64,000 bases of DNA, from NCBI RefSeq assembly GCF_001625195.1, contig NC_054389.1, positions 12,024,520-12,088,519 of the forward strand. The letters run 5' to 3'. The DNA comes from Drechmeria coniospora. Taxonomy: Eukaryota; Ascomycota; Sordariomycetes; Hypocreales; Ophiocordycipitaceae. Numbering within the stretch: position 1 is the stretch's first letter; each line of letters opens with the position of its first letter. The position numbers were made by a program, and so were the translations under genes. A model generated the notes under the pieces. It saw only the letters and a list, made by a program, of their open reading frames with translations. It did not search any database and was not told where the DNA came from. Of the stretch, positions 1 through 10,366 are shown piece by piece.

Positions 1-1814
1 ACCGACGATGATCCTCCGACGAGCGGTAAATTAGTAGTATTAATAATCCATACCATAAGTACTGTACAGTACTTGTGCTCGCCCGCGCTGGCAGTTCCTG
101 ACGGTGCTTGGAGGCCCGGCTTACCACACCACAGGCCACCTCACCACAGGCCACCTCACCGCAGGCCACCTCACCGCAGGCCACCTCGACTCCATCGCCA
201 TTCTTCCCCGGCGCAGAAAGCAGTCGCTTGCGGTGCGGTTGAATCGCCAGCACGCCATGGCCTTTTCGTCGCTCATCCCGGCGCGCACTCGAAAATTTTC
301 ACGGCCGGTCCGCGTGCTGCCGAGCATTGCGGCGGCGCGAATGGTGTGCCTGGAGCGTGCGGTTCGTACGACGTAATGGTATCAGCACTTGTACCTGTAC
401 GTCCATGCCCACGTAGCGGCAAGGTGACCACCACAGGCACGCACACCTACAGCACAGCACAGGCACAGGCACACACACAGCACAGGCACACACACAGCAC
501 AGGCACACACACAGCACAGTACAGGCACACATTCAGTATAGTACAGGCACACCTACAGCACTACAGTGCAGGCACGCCACGGTGCAGTACAGGGACACCA
601 GCATGCGCACCTATACAGTACAGTACAGGCACACATACAGTATAGTACAGGCACACCACAGTACAGTACAGGCACGCCACAGCACGGTACAGGCACACCA
701 GCATGCGCACCTAGTACCTACAGCACAGTGCATGTACAGGCGCCCGGTGCTCGGCAAGCAATGCCTGCTCCGCACGTACCGGCATTCGACGCATCCACCG
801 GCGCGCGCCGCGTACTTGCGGATCAGCGCCAGGATCGAAGGATCGTGAGGAGCGCACCCAAGGATCCGATGCGGCGGCCAACGACGACGACGGTTGCCGC
901 GCGGAGCTCCGTACGCGCACCTGCGCCGTCATCACCGTGTGTCGGCACGGATCGGTTACGGGCGCAGCATGGGAGCTCGCACACCTCACGCCGCTCCTCG
1001 TCACGGCGGCGGTCACGGTACTTGCACCTCCATTCGCGGTGCAGCCAGGTACTGTATTTGCTTACTTACAGGTAGGTGCGCGCGCTGCAAGTACGCAAGT
1101 ACAGTACAGTGCGGTAATACTTACAGCATGCTCGCCTGCGCGGTACAGGGGGTAGGTGCTCTTACGTAAGTGCCAACTCATGCTTGACTGTGTGGAGCTG
1201 CGTGCCGCGAGTACAGTACTGTACCCGCACCGAAGCACAAGCCGAGTGGTTATTCTCAGCTGCACTCGGTCGAACTGCCTTCCATGGCGCCGCGCCCCAT
1301 CCTACCTGTAGCAAGGAGCACCCTTGAATCCTAGCCGCCTGCACCGATGCGGCCCCTCCGCAGCATTACGTATGGTCTACCATTGCTCACCCGGACTACT
1401 GTAGCCTGCGCCGATGCGGCTCATCAGCAGCATCATGGTCCAGGTACTCCGTACTGTGCAGTACCCTCACTCACCCGGACTAGCCTGCACCGACGCGGCT
1501 CATCAGCAGCATTATCGTCTACCCTTACTAACCCGGACTAGCCAGCGCCGATGCGTCTCAGCCGCAGCATTATCGTCTACCCTCACCAATTCGGACTAGT
1601 CTGCGACTCCTCCGCATGCCATGCTCGGCACCGCCACCTGGTGGGTATCACGTCATGCGTCGGCGCATCTGCGCGCACTGGCTTGCGTACTTGCTGCCCG
1701 CTTGCGCCGTGCATTTGGCATCGAGGCGATGCAGTCACCTACAGCTAGGTCAGCCTGCGCCGCTCATGCCGCCCGGTACCTGCGCCCGGCCGGCCGTGGA
1801 CGACGGCGAGGCCC

Positions 1815-1940
1815 GTCGAGGTGGCACGGCGGTCGAGGTGGCGCGGCGGTCGAGGTGGCGCGGCGGTCGAGGTGGCGCGGCGGTCGAGGTGGCGCGGCGG
1901 TCGAGGTGGCGCGGCGGTCGAGGTGGCACGGCGATCGAGC
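1815..1940. repeat. 17-bp tandem repeat array
   Basis: About seven head-to-tail copies of GTCGAGGTGGCGCGGCG. Copies start near 1815, 1832, 1849, 1866 and onward, with a few A-for-G changes in the outer copies. Because 17 is not a multiple of three, the array is open in several frames and gives repetitive Arg/Gly-rich or Arg/Pro-rich ORFs on both strands that I do not regard as genes. Confidence 0.9.
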
Positions 1941-2279
1941 GGCTTCGTCGTTGCAGGCGCACGGTGCGGCCAGGTGCTTCGAGGAGCATGCGGCGAGGGG
2001 TGCGTCGGAATCACCTGCGTTGCCTGCGTCGGCCGGCATGAAATTGCGTCGCCCCGTCTGGATGGCCATGTTGGACGCGGGAGTGCATTTTTTTTCCATG
2101 TCCGAAACGGCGGTGGTGACGAGCCGCGCTGGGCGGGCGACGATGTGTGTGGCCTATTTCGAGCGCCGAGTCGTGAACCCGCCAGCAGCCTGCGGGTGGT
2201 GGTGCCATGCAGTAATTACAGGGGGTTGTGGTGGTGGTTGTTGCGGTGGCGGGGTTGGATGTCGTGGTAGCGTTTTCTG

Positions 2280-2515
2280 GTGCTACTGGTGCTGCTAGTG
2301 CAGCTGGTGCAGCTGGTGCTGCTGGCGCTGCTGGCGCTGCTGGCGCTGCTGGCGCTGCTGGCGCTGCTGGCGCTGCTGGCGCTGCTGGCGCTGCTGGCGC
2401 TGCTGGCGCTGCTGGCGCTGCTGGCGCTGCTGGCGCTGCTGGCGCTGCTGGCGCTGCTGGCGCTGCTGGCGCTGCTGGCGCTGCTGGCGCTGCTGGCGCT
2501 GCTGGCGCTGCCAAA
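2280..2515. repeat. 9-bp tandem repeat array (GCTGCTGGC)n
   Basis: More than twenty near-perfect copies of GCTGCTGGC. The first few units are degenerate (GCTGCTGGT, GCTGCTAGT), so the array is homogeneous in the middle and decayed at the 5' edge. Because the unit is three codons long, all six frames stay open, giving Ala-Ala-Gly, Leu-Leu-Ala, Gln-Gln-Arg, Ala-Ser-Ser and Ala-Pro-Ala repeats. Confidence 0.95.
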
Positions 2516-3570
2516 GCTGAATCGTCCGGCGAACCATGCCCCGCCGTAATTACCGTGCAGATCGCTTGGTTGCACGGCTGCTGCACTTGCTCGGGACAGG
2601 TGCCTGAGCACGCCCACACCGCCGAGCGTTTGAGACACCCCCCCCCCCCCCCCCCTCCTCCTTGAGCCCGCTTACTCGCGTGCTGGCGTTGGCTGCCACT
2701 GCACGCAAGCAAGTCTGCGACGGGATGGAGAGAGTCGGTGCTCCGTGGCGTGGAGCGATGAAAGGCACGGAGAACTTGGGTCAACCTTCATCTACAGTAC
2801 GGAGCAAGTACTTACATGCAGGTACACGTACTGTACATGAAGCCTGGTGAGTGCGGAGCCCCCCGTGCGGGTAGGCATAAGTACCTGCAAGTACCGTACT
2901 GTACCCAAGTGTAGTAAGTAATTACTTGGTCGTGCTCGAAGTTGGTCGGGGTATGCAAGTACTCCGTACGAGCATAATTACTATTATTACGATTATTACG
3001 ATTACTACGATTATTACTATTATTACAATTATTACTCCGTACTATCATTACTACCGCAGCTACACCCTACGGAGTGCCGGGTAATAATGCTTGTACCCAC
3101 CGGACCGCGGAGTGCTCGGCGCCGCTCCTCCGTCATTGCACGTGCCCCGTGCTTCGGTCGACAGAGCACGCTGCACAAATACTGCACCTGTAGGTAATAC
3201 AAGTATTATGCCGTGCTCGTCCGTACGCGTACATTCGCGAGCACGGAGTGCCTGAGGCCTAATTAATTACTTGGCACCGGTTGAAAGGATTTGCAACGAC
3301 ACTCGTCCATAGATCCGCTCGTCACCCGCCGTCCTTCATGCAATCAGCCAGCACTCCCTCCGCCCGACCTTAGCGTCGAGCCCGGCAGGATGAAGTTTCA
3401 TGCATGAATAATGAGATCAAGAACCATCCGCCGGGCCGTCGGCGGCGAGGCGAAGATGGAGAGATGATAAATCCCGGCGCATGCCCCTGTCGACCCCGTG
3501 GCAAAGGGTCCAGCCTCGCCAAGCAATCCTCCTCGTCCGCCGCCATCGTACCCGCAGACGGCAACTCAAC

Positions 3571-5831
3571 ATGCAGCTGGGCAGTCTCGTTCTCGCATTC
3601 TTCGTCTGCTCGAGTGCGGCGCTGTCGCCTCGGCACGCAAGACGAGAGGCAAACGCACCGACGCCAGAGGAATTGCAGAAAGCCGCCGACAGGCAATCGG
3701 AAAAGGTGCAGCATGATTACAATGACGCCATGGATCGTAAGTGGCCCAGGGTCGGACGTGCGCCGCAAGACCATGTTTGGTGCTGACTTGCCGCTCCAGG
3801 CTTGCGTCTGTACGCAAGGCCTCGCTGGCGAGACTATCTAAACGAGGGCCAGGTTGACTCGGCTCTCGGACAACTGGCCAACACGTACGGCATGGGCTGC
3901 GTCGGAGAGAAGGAAAGCACCACCATGACCTGCAAGCCACGGCTGGAAACACCAAACGGCAGACATTTGCATCAGATTTACAACCTAACCGTTACCGTCG
4001 AACTCTTGCTCATGTATTTTGCCGGAACTTCGAGTACCATTTATGCTTACTTTGGCGACAAAGACATCGTCCATGATGAGGATTTAAAGCAGCTTACTCC
4101 CATCTTCTCAAACCCACAAATGGGCGCCACCGAGACTGTTGATATACCGTTGGCCCAGGTGTTCGGCACAAAGTACATTCAACTCGCCGACCTGAAACGC
4201 TTGAAGATCGTGCAATCCCCGGCTCAAAACGATTGGTTCAAAATCCATAGTATGTCAAGGCTAACGTGGAAAACATGCACTCCCGATTCTTGACCGAAAG
4301 CCTCCTTCTAACACTTGTCTGCCAGGCATCAAGTTGAAGGCCATTCATGCGAGCTCTCGCATGCCCTTGGTGAACAACCAATACGAGTTTTTCCCAGGAG
4401 GGTTGCTCGGTTCCTATAGGGAAGAAAATGGCAAGCAGGCAAAATACAACGTCGAGTGGTCGGGAGAGTTAAATTGGGACAGCTGGCAGCAAACATTTGA
4501 CAGCAAACGCAGTAAGTAGGAGCTCCCACCCCTTTGCGGCCATGGAGGCTGACGGCACTATTAGTGGATGAGGACTTGGTACGTTTGCCTCCGGCAGATG
4601 ACCGAGCCGACTTCTTTCACGCAATAATTCGCTGATGCGGGGCGGAGACGCAGGGGCCGGAAATAATCACGCAGCAGGAAAGACAATCCGAGGCAGACGG
4701 TCGCGAGAGAACATGGCTGGAGAAGCACGACAAGTACATGTCTGGTAAGTAGCAATCAGCTCCGACACTTTCCGCAATGACTCATGGCCAGACGTCAAAC
4801 ATACTGGATCGCCACGCTGGGAACACCTGATACGAGATGCCAAGCTCGAAAAGGCAATCGAGGAACTGAGCTCCAAGTATCGCATCGACTGCGATGGAAC
4901 CGATTCGGGCATGGACTGCAAGCCGAAAGTCGAATCCGCCGTGGTGGGTAGGAATTGGCACCAGTTCACCAACATGACAATCGATGCGACGATTCAAAAC
5001 TGGCCCACGGCGGGGACGGACAGCAAGATTTATGCCTACTTTGGCGACAAAGCCTTCATCCACGATGGGGACATGGATCAACTTGTCCCCCTCTTCGACG
5101 CCCCCAGCATGGGCAAAACCGTTCGCGTCGATGTCAAGGTACCCCTCGTTTTTGGGACCGACAAGCCTGACCTTCTGGCCCTTCGAACCTTCAAGATCGT
5201 GCAGTCGCCGGCCGCCGACGACGATTTCTCCATCGGCGGTACGTCGCGCCATGTCCTGCCGCCTCCGAGCAAGCCGTCCGTTCGTCGCCGTCCTTCCAAC
5301 TAACCGTGGTCTTCCAGGCATCACCTTTCGCGTCACCCATGCCGCGTCTGGCATGAAAATGGTCAACACCCAGTACAACGTATTTCCGGATTGGCTCGGC
5401 ACCGAGGTGATGGAACACGGCAAGCAGGCGAAATACAACATCGAGTGGACCGGAGCCTTGGACTGGGACCAGTGGCATACGAAGTTCGGTGGTGGTCGTA
5501 GTGAGTAGACCCTTCGTCGCCGCCGGCTTGCCGCGAGCTGCCTCGTTGGGAACGGGACGCTAACAAGCACCAGGCCAAGAAGAGGTAGGTTTGCTTCCCG
5601 TGCTCGACGAACCGTCAAGAGACGGCCATGGCGGGATGCTAATTAAGGACCGAACGCTCTGCAGTTCCAACGGGTAAGCGCATCGAATCCTCGCAGGCGG
5701 CAGGTTGCTAACGACTACGCCAGGTCGAAGATGCCCTCAACGAAGCCCAATACCCGTGGCAGTGGGCGCCGTGGGACTCGATGCGCAACAGAATGCGTGA
5801 GATTTCGCGCAAATCCAAGGGTGCCGCTTGA
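3571..5831 (+). CDS. Secreted two-module repeat protein, function unknown
   Basis: I do not recognise the family. A ten-exon model closes in frame at 546 aa: 3571-3736, 3800-4249, 4326-4511, 4565-4578, 4678-4744, 4792-5238, 5318-5500, 5574-5584, 5665-5673, 5724-5831. All introns are GT...AG, and three exons are 9-14 nt microexons. Residues 1-18 form a signal peptide (MQLGSLVLAFF, then Ala/Ser). The body is two homologous modules of roughly 200 aa. Both contain KIYAYFGDK, a run of the type L..FKIVQSPA..D.F, VN.QY..FP and GKQAKYN.EW. The spacing resembles a PLAT/LH2-like beta sandwich, which is inference only. Exon boundaries repeat in the two halves, so the second half arose by internal duplication. 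Secretion and duplication suggest a host-interaction role; no catalytic motif is visible. The junction 4579-4677 could hide a further microexon. Confidence 0.62.
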
Positions 5832-5863
5832 GCGGCGTTCGGAACAGGCGCGACCATGCGTAC

Positions 5864-6180
5864 TAACAGCAACAGGCCATGTCGGCGAAGCGAGCGTAAC
5901 ATGACTGCTTTGTCGCCATTTGCATTTCGGTTTGGGCAGACGGCAACTGGCCCCGGTCGGCGAAGCGAGCGTAACATGACTGCTTTCTCGCCATTTGCAT
6001 TTCGGTTTGGGCAGACGGCAACAGGCCCCGGTCGGCGGAGCGAGCGTAACATGACTGCTTTGTCGCCATTTGCATTTCGGTTTGGGCAGACGGCAACTGG
6101 CCCCGGTCGGCGAAGCGAGCGTAACATGACTGCTTTCTCGCCATTTGCATTTTGGGTTGGGCACGGTATTTTGTCTGGAG
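5864..6180. repeat. 75-bp minisatellite, four copies
   Basis: Four head-to-tail units of exactly 75 bp start near 5881, 5956, 6031 and 6106, each opening GTCGGCGAAGCGAGCG (one copy has GGAG). Alternate copies share the variant TTTGTCG or TTTCTCG, so the array probably grew by duplication of a two-unit block. Because 75 is a multiple of three, long repetitive ORFs appear on both strands. The array begins about 35 bp after the stop codon of the upstream gene. It has no unique spacers, so it is not a CRISPR array. Confidence 0.92.
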
Positions 6181-6959
6181 AATATGCGCCAGCAGATTGG
6201 CTTGGTGCCAGCAGAAACGGGCAGTGGTGGCATATATTATGTAGTTGCAATAGTTGTAGCAGACATGGTGGTGCTCACGGCAGATATAGCAGCCACGGCA
6301 GTTGGAGCACGCATGGCAGCCACAGGAGCCACAGCAGCTATAGCAGTTGTAGTGGTCACGGCAGTCACTAGTCACGCAATTACAGCTATTATGCTTACAG
6401 CAGTAACAGTACTTGTCGCAGCCACAGCAGCCACTGCAGTCATAGCAGTCATAGCAGTTATAGCAGTCGCGGCAGCCACAAGTCACGCAATTACAGCTAT
6501 GCTTAGTCATGGCACTCACAGCAGTTACAGCCGTTGTATCAATCACTGCTAGCATGGCAATTGCTAAAGTCGCGACAGTTATAGTAGCTGCAGCAGTCAC
6601 CGTAGACACAGCAGTCACCGTGGGTACAGCAGCCACAGTGCGCAGCAGTCACGGTTACTCACGGCGGGCAAGGTAGCCCAGTTCACAACAACTGCTTGAG
6701 CTTTACGCGTAGCGCCTAGGCGTGCGGCTAATACGGGGCGCCAAACTGCCCGGCGTCATACCAACCTAGCCCACGACATGCCGTCGACTTTCTCTGCACG
6801 GCGCAAGACGTGACGAAAACTCCTGTTGGTGCAAAGTTGGACGTCCATAGCATGTCGACACAACCGTCACGACGCTGGCCCGACAACGTCCGTGCCGTCG
6901 CTCGCTTCGCCCTGCTGCCTGCCTCTGGCAACCCGCCGCCGCCGCCGCCGCCCATCTAC
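6181..6959. repeat. Degenerate CAG-rich low-complexity DNA
   Basis: From about 6240 to 6660 the sequence is a degenerate series of CAGTCATAGCAG/CAGCCACAGCAG-like words. Translation gives Ser/His/Tyr- or Ala/Val/Thr-rich strings, or Cys-rich strings on the minus strand. No gene is supported. The remainder to 6959 is the 3' flank of the AAA ATPase gene. Confidence 0.7.
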
Positions 6960-9735
6960 CTACCGCGACGCGGCGTCCTGGTCCTCCATCTCGTGCTGCA
7001 ACCGCAAGCCGAGCGCCATGGCCCGCTCGTCCTGGCTCATGCGGTTCACCCGCGTCATGTAGACGCGAAACTGCATGCCGAGGTCCACGACGGCAACAAT
7101 GTCCTCCTTCTGCAGGCTGCGGCCCTTGCGGTTGGCAATGGCCGCCGCCGCGCGGATGCAGTTTCGGATCTGCCGCCCGTTCATGTGGAAGCCCTTGATC
7201 TCCCGGAGCTTCGACTCCAGCTGCTGCTGCACAAACTTGAGCAGCTCCACCTTCTTCGCCCGGTTCGCCTCGTCGTTTTCGTCGAGCCGTAGGTTGCGGA
7301 CAAAGATGAGCCACACCTGTTTCTGCCGCTCAAAGTCGAGGTCCGGCAGGCCGAGCGTGATGTGGATGCGCGAGTGGAACGCTTCGTCGATCTGGCCCGG
7401 CCGGTTCGTCGTCAGGAACAGCAGGCCGTCGTAGTACTCAATGTGCCGGAGGAAGACGGAGACGAGGGCGTTGCGCTTGAGGTCGTAGAGGTCGCGCTCC
7501 TGCAGGAACACGTCGGCTTCGTCGAGGAGGAGGATCGCCTTCCAGTGCACGGCGTGGATGAACGTCTCCTGGAGCCGCATCTCGAGCTTGTCGGGGTCCG
7601 TTCCGAGGTCGCCGCACGTCACCATGTAGAGGGGTCGCATCTTCTTCTCCGCCACGCACTCTGCCCGCCGTCAGCGACACCCTCGCCCGCGCTCTTCCCT
7701 GATCACGGGGCACCTTACCGGCCGTCAGCGTCTTGCCCGTTCCCGGCCCGCCGTGGAGCAGCACGATCAAGCCGCGTCCCTTGCCCTTGATGATGTCGTA
7801 AAATTGCGCGTTGCTGAGGTAGGCGTCCACCATCGATTCAATCACCTCCTTGTAGTTGTCCTCGATGACGAGCCTCGAGAAGGGGTCGACGGTGACGGCG
7901 ATGGGCTCGAGGTTGTCGAGCTCGACGTGCTTCCACGACTTGTGCTTCAGCGAAAAGGCCCAGACCCGGCAGGGACTGAACATCAGCGGGCTCTGCCGCG
8001 TCCCTTGCCCGCTCGGCTCGTCCGTCTGGTTGGAGCGTGACCATCGATCCTTCATGCAGATGTTGGACTCGCCCAGCGCGTCTTCCGGGTACGACGACGT
8101 GAGCCGCGCATACTTCCTCACGCACGCGGAGCAGCTGCAGTACTCCTCGTCGTCCGAGTCGCTGTAGTCATCCGTGCTCTCCGCCGGGTACCTGCTGGCG
8201 GTGACGTAGTCTATGATGACCCTGACGTAGTCCTGCCGCGAATCGCACCGACGTTACCAAGTGTCTCCGCGTGTGCGTCGGTGCATGGGGGGGGGGGGGG
8301 GGGGCGCCGCGCGGGGCGGGACTCACCGATGGTCGCGTCGTAGGCCACGCCGCGCCGACGTACTGTCGATACGCCGGCTCTCCGTGAAAGCCCCAAAAGG
8401 TGCGGCCCCTGGCTTCGAGAAAGTCGTCCATCTCGCGGCGCCCTTCCACGTGCGATTCCGGAATCAGGCCAAAGTCCGAGACGAAGCGCTCGCCCGAAAA
8501 GGGAGTCATGTACTGCACTGCCTCGACGGGCTCGAGCCTAGAGGCGCTGTCGTCGAGACAGAGGTAGTAACTTCGCATGTGCAGCAGGCCCGGGATGGGG
8601 AGGTGGTTGACCCAAACGTCGTCCACCTTGTACGCCCTCCACAGGCCAGCGTCCCGCACGTACACGGTCGTCCCGGGAGGGTAGAGCAGCCAAGAATCTT
8701 CAAACGATATGCGACGGCACTTTCCCTCCTCGATCTCGTCCAGCTTCGTCCACGTCGCGGCCATCTCCTCTTGGAGAAATTTGAGAAGCAGTCGAAGGTG
8801 AATGGCCTTTTCCCCCTCGGCTTGGTCCGCCGCCTGCATCAGCCTCCTTCGATTCTGGAAGAGCATGATGAACGGCTTCCGAAGGTTGACTTTGCGGGAA
8901 AAGAGTCTCTGGTAGGATTCGGACCTCGACACGGCGATGGTCTCCTTCAGCGCCTCGATGAGAACCGGCGAGTGAATCTTTAGCACCGTTCGCAAGGGGG
9001 ACCCGGTCTTGCTGAAGACGCGCCTGTACGTGATGGGGGCGTGCCGCGGCCCATCCGAGGCAAACTGCTTGAGGAACGAGTCGCTACCCTCATCTTCGAG
9101 GTAGAGATTGTCACCGTGATGACCGTTGCGACAGATCTTGACTTCTCGATAGACCGCGGCTTCCTCTGACGAGGCGTGAGCGATGACGTCCGGAAGCGTC
9201 TTTTCTTTTTCGGCGTACGCTTGGACTTACTCTCGTCGTCACCGCTCGAAGAGCTGGTGTCGCTGTCGGAGGTGGTGGCACCGCGGCTTGACCTACGTCT
9301 CACTTGCGGCATGATCGGCCGGACGGCATGCTCTCTGTTGATTACGCGCTGTTGACGCGTAACCATGCCCTCCAGGTGGTCAACGTAGTTGACTAGAGCT
9401 GCAAGCTTAGCAACACTCGGGCCTTGGATTCCTTCGAGCAGCGACTCCCGCCAGCCTGGAGGTAGTAGTGTTGGTCGTTCCTGTGGGCGACCCTTGCCGC
9501 CTATTTGGGGCGAGTTATGCGAGGCAAACGGAAGTTCACCCATGAAGCTTGGGTTTGAGACTGCATCGAGGGTCCCAGTTTTGCATGTGGCAGTCTTCGG
9601 CTGATCTTCTGGGCGCGTTTCGACGTCGTCGTCCGTGAGTGGAAGCCGTTGATCCTCCGTACCGCCGTCCGAATCTCCGGGTTCAGTCACCATCTCCGGC
9701 TCGCAGTGTGAATCGATCTCTGATTGCGGTGCCAT
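6960..9735 (-). CDS. AAA+ family ATPase (DUF7025-type, fungal)
   Basis: Four exons: 9735-9231, 9165-8327, 8232-7719, 7660-6960, giving 852 aa. All introns are GT...AG (65, 94 and 58 nt). The N-terminal third is Ser/Asp/Lys-rich and probably disordered. The middle carries the region typical of the fungal DUF7025 family (WLLYPPGTTVYVRD, then a stretch around YYLCLDDSASRLEPVEAVQY). A single AAA domain follows, with Walker A GGPGTGKT at about 609-616, Walker B LLLDEADVF with DEAD at about 666-669, and a sensor-1-like LTTNRP at about 702-707. The C-terminus is a helical lid (HMNGRQIRNCIRAAAAIA). The substrate is unknown; it is expected to be a cytosolic or organelle-surface remodelling ATPase. Intron 2 contains a long C-run in the transcript sense (a run of G on + at about 8287-8304), an error-prone spot in any assembly. 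Confidence 0.88.
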
Positions 9736-10366
9736 TATTCCTCAATCGACATTGTCTAGTGGCGTTCGGCACTTGCTGGGTAAATGGCAGATCCGTGACA
9801 GCAGCGGCCGGAGATTCGAGCTCTCGACACCAGATCCTGGTTTCGGATGCTAGCCCATCCTGGCACGACGAGGGACTGAGCCGTGCTTGCTATTGACGAA
9901 TGCCTCCAAAAATCTTGCTTCATGCTCGAATTGCCGATGTAATGTTTATTTATGTCGAGCGGCATTGAGCGTTACGCAAGCTCGCCGGCTCATCAGCAAA
10001 CGAGCGCTCGGAAGGATACCAGGGCGGCAGTTGCGGCTGGAGAGAGCTGAATAGAGGGCGCCGCGAGAGCTGCTAGTGTACGAAGCTGAGCAGGGCCCTG
10101 AAAGTGGTCAGATTTTAGTTCCATGCATACTTGTGCGAAGCAAGCATGGTCGCGAGGGGGCCCTGGCGAGGATCTGCTGCAACGGGTGTTGCCGAAGTGA
10201 AATCGAGGTATCTGTACATGACGGTTACATGCTGTCGGATGCGCGTGCTTATCGTCGGCGCTGGCATGCCAACAAAGCGATAGAAACTGCTTCCTAAACA
10301 CCATCCTCGGAGACATCTTCCTCCGATCGTCTTTGGCGTCCGAGACGGTCAGTGGGAGTAGAAACA
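9736..10366. other. Intergenic region, no feature seen
   Basis: This is the upstream flank of the AAA ATPase gene and the downstream flank of the NACHT gene. I see no ORF with gene-like composition, no RNA gene and no clear repeat. Confidence 0.6.

Larger units (their letters stand above)
1..3570. repeat. Gene-free low-complexity region
   Basis: No supported gene. The stretch holds a degenerate 15-bp repeat (about 120-190), irregular CA/GTAC-rich repeats built on ACAGCACAGGCACAC (about 430-720), a 17-bp array and a 9-bp array (listed separately), a long C-run (about 2638-2655), and an ATTACTATTATTACGATT-type microsatellite (about 2975-3045). Open frames here are by-products of repeats whose unit is a multiple of three or of high GC content. 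Confidence 0.75.

Noticed and set aside
2011..2784. Long minus-strand ORF with Ala-Pro repeats
   Set aside because: It exists only because the 9-bp array is stop-free; flanks have no coding character.
5708..6250. Possible CRISPR-like or coding repeat (75-bp units)
   Set aside because: Units are contiguous with no unique spacers, and the organism is eukaryotic; both strands are open because 75 is a multiple of three.
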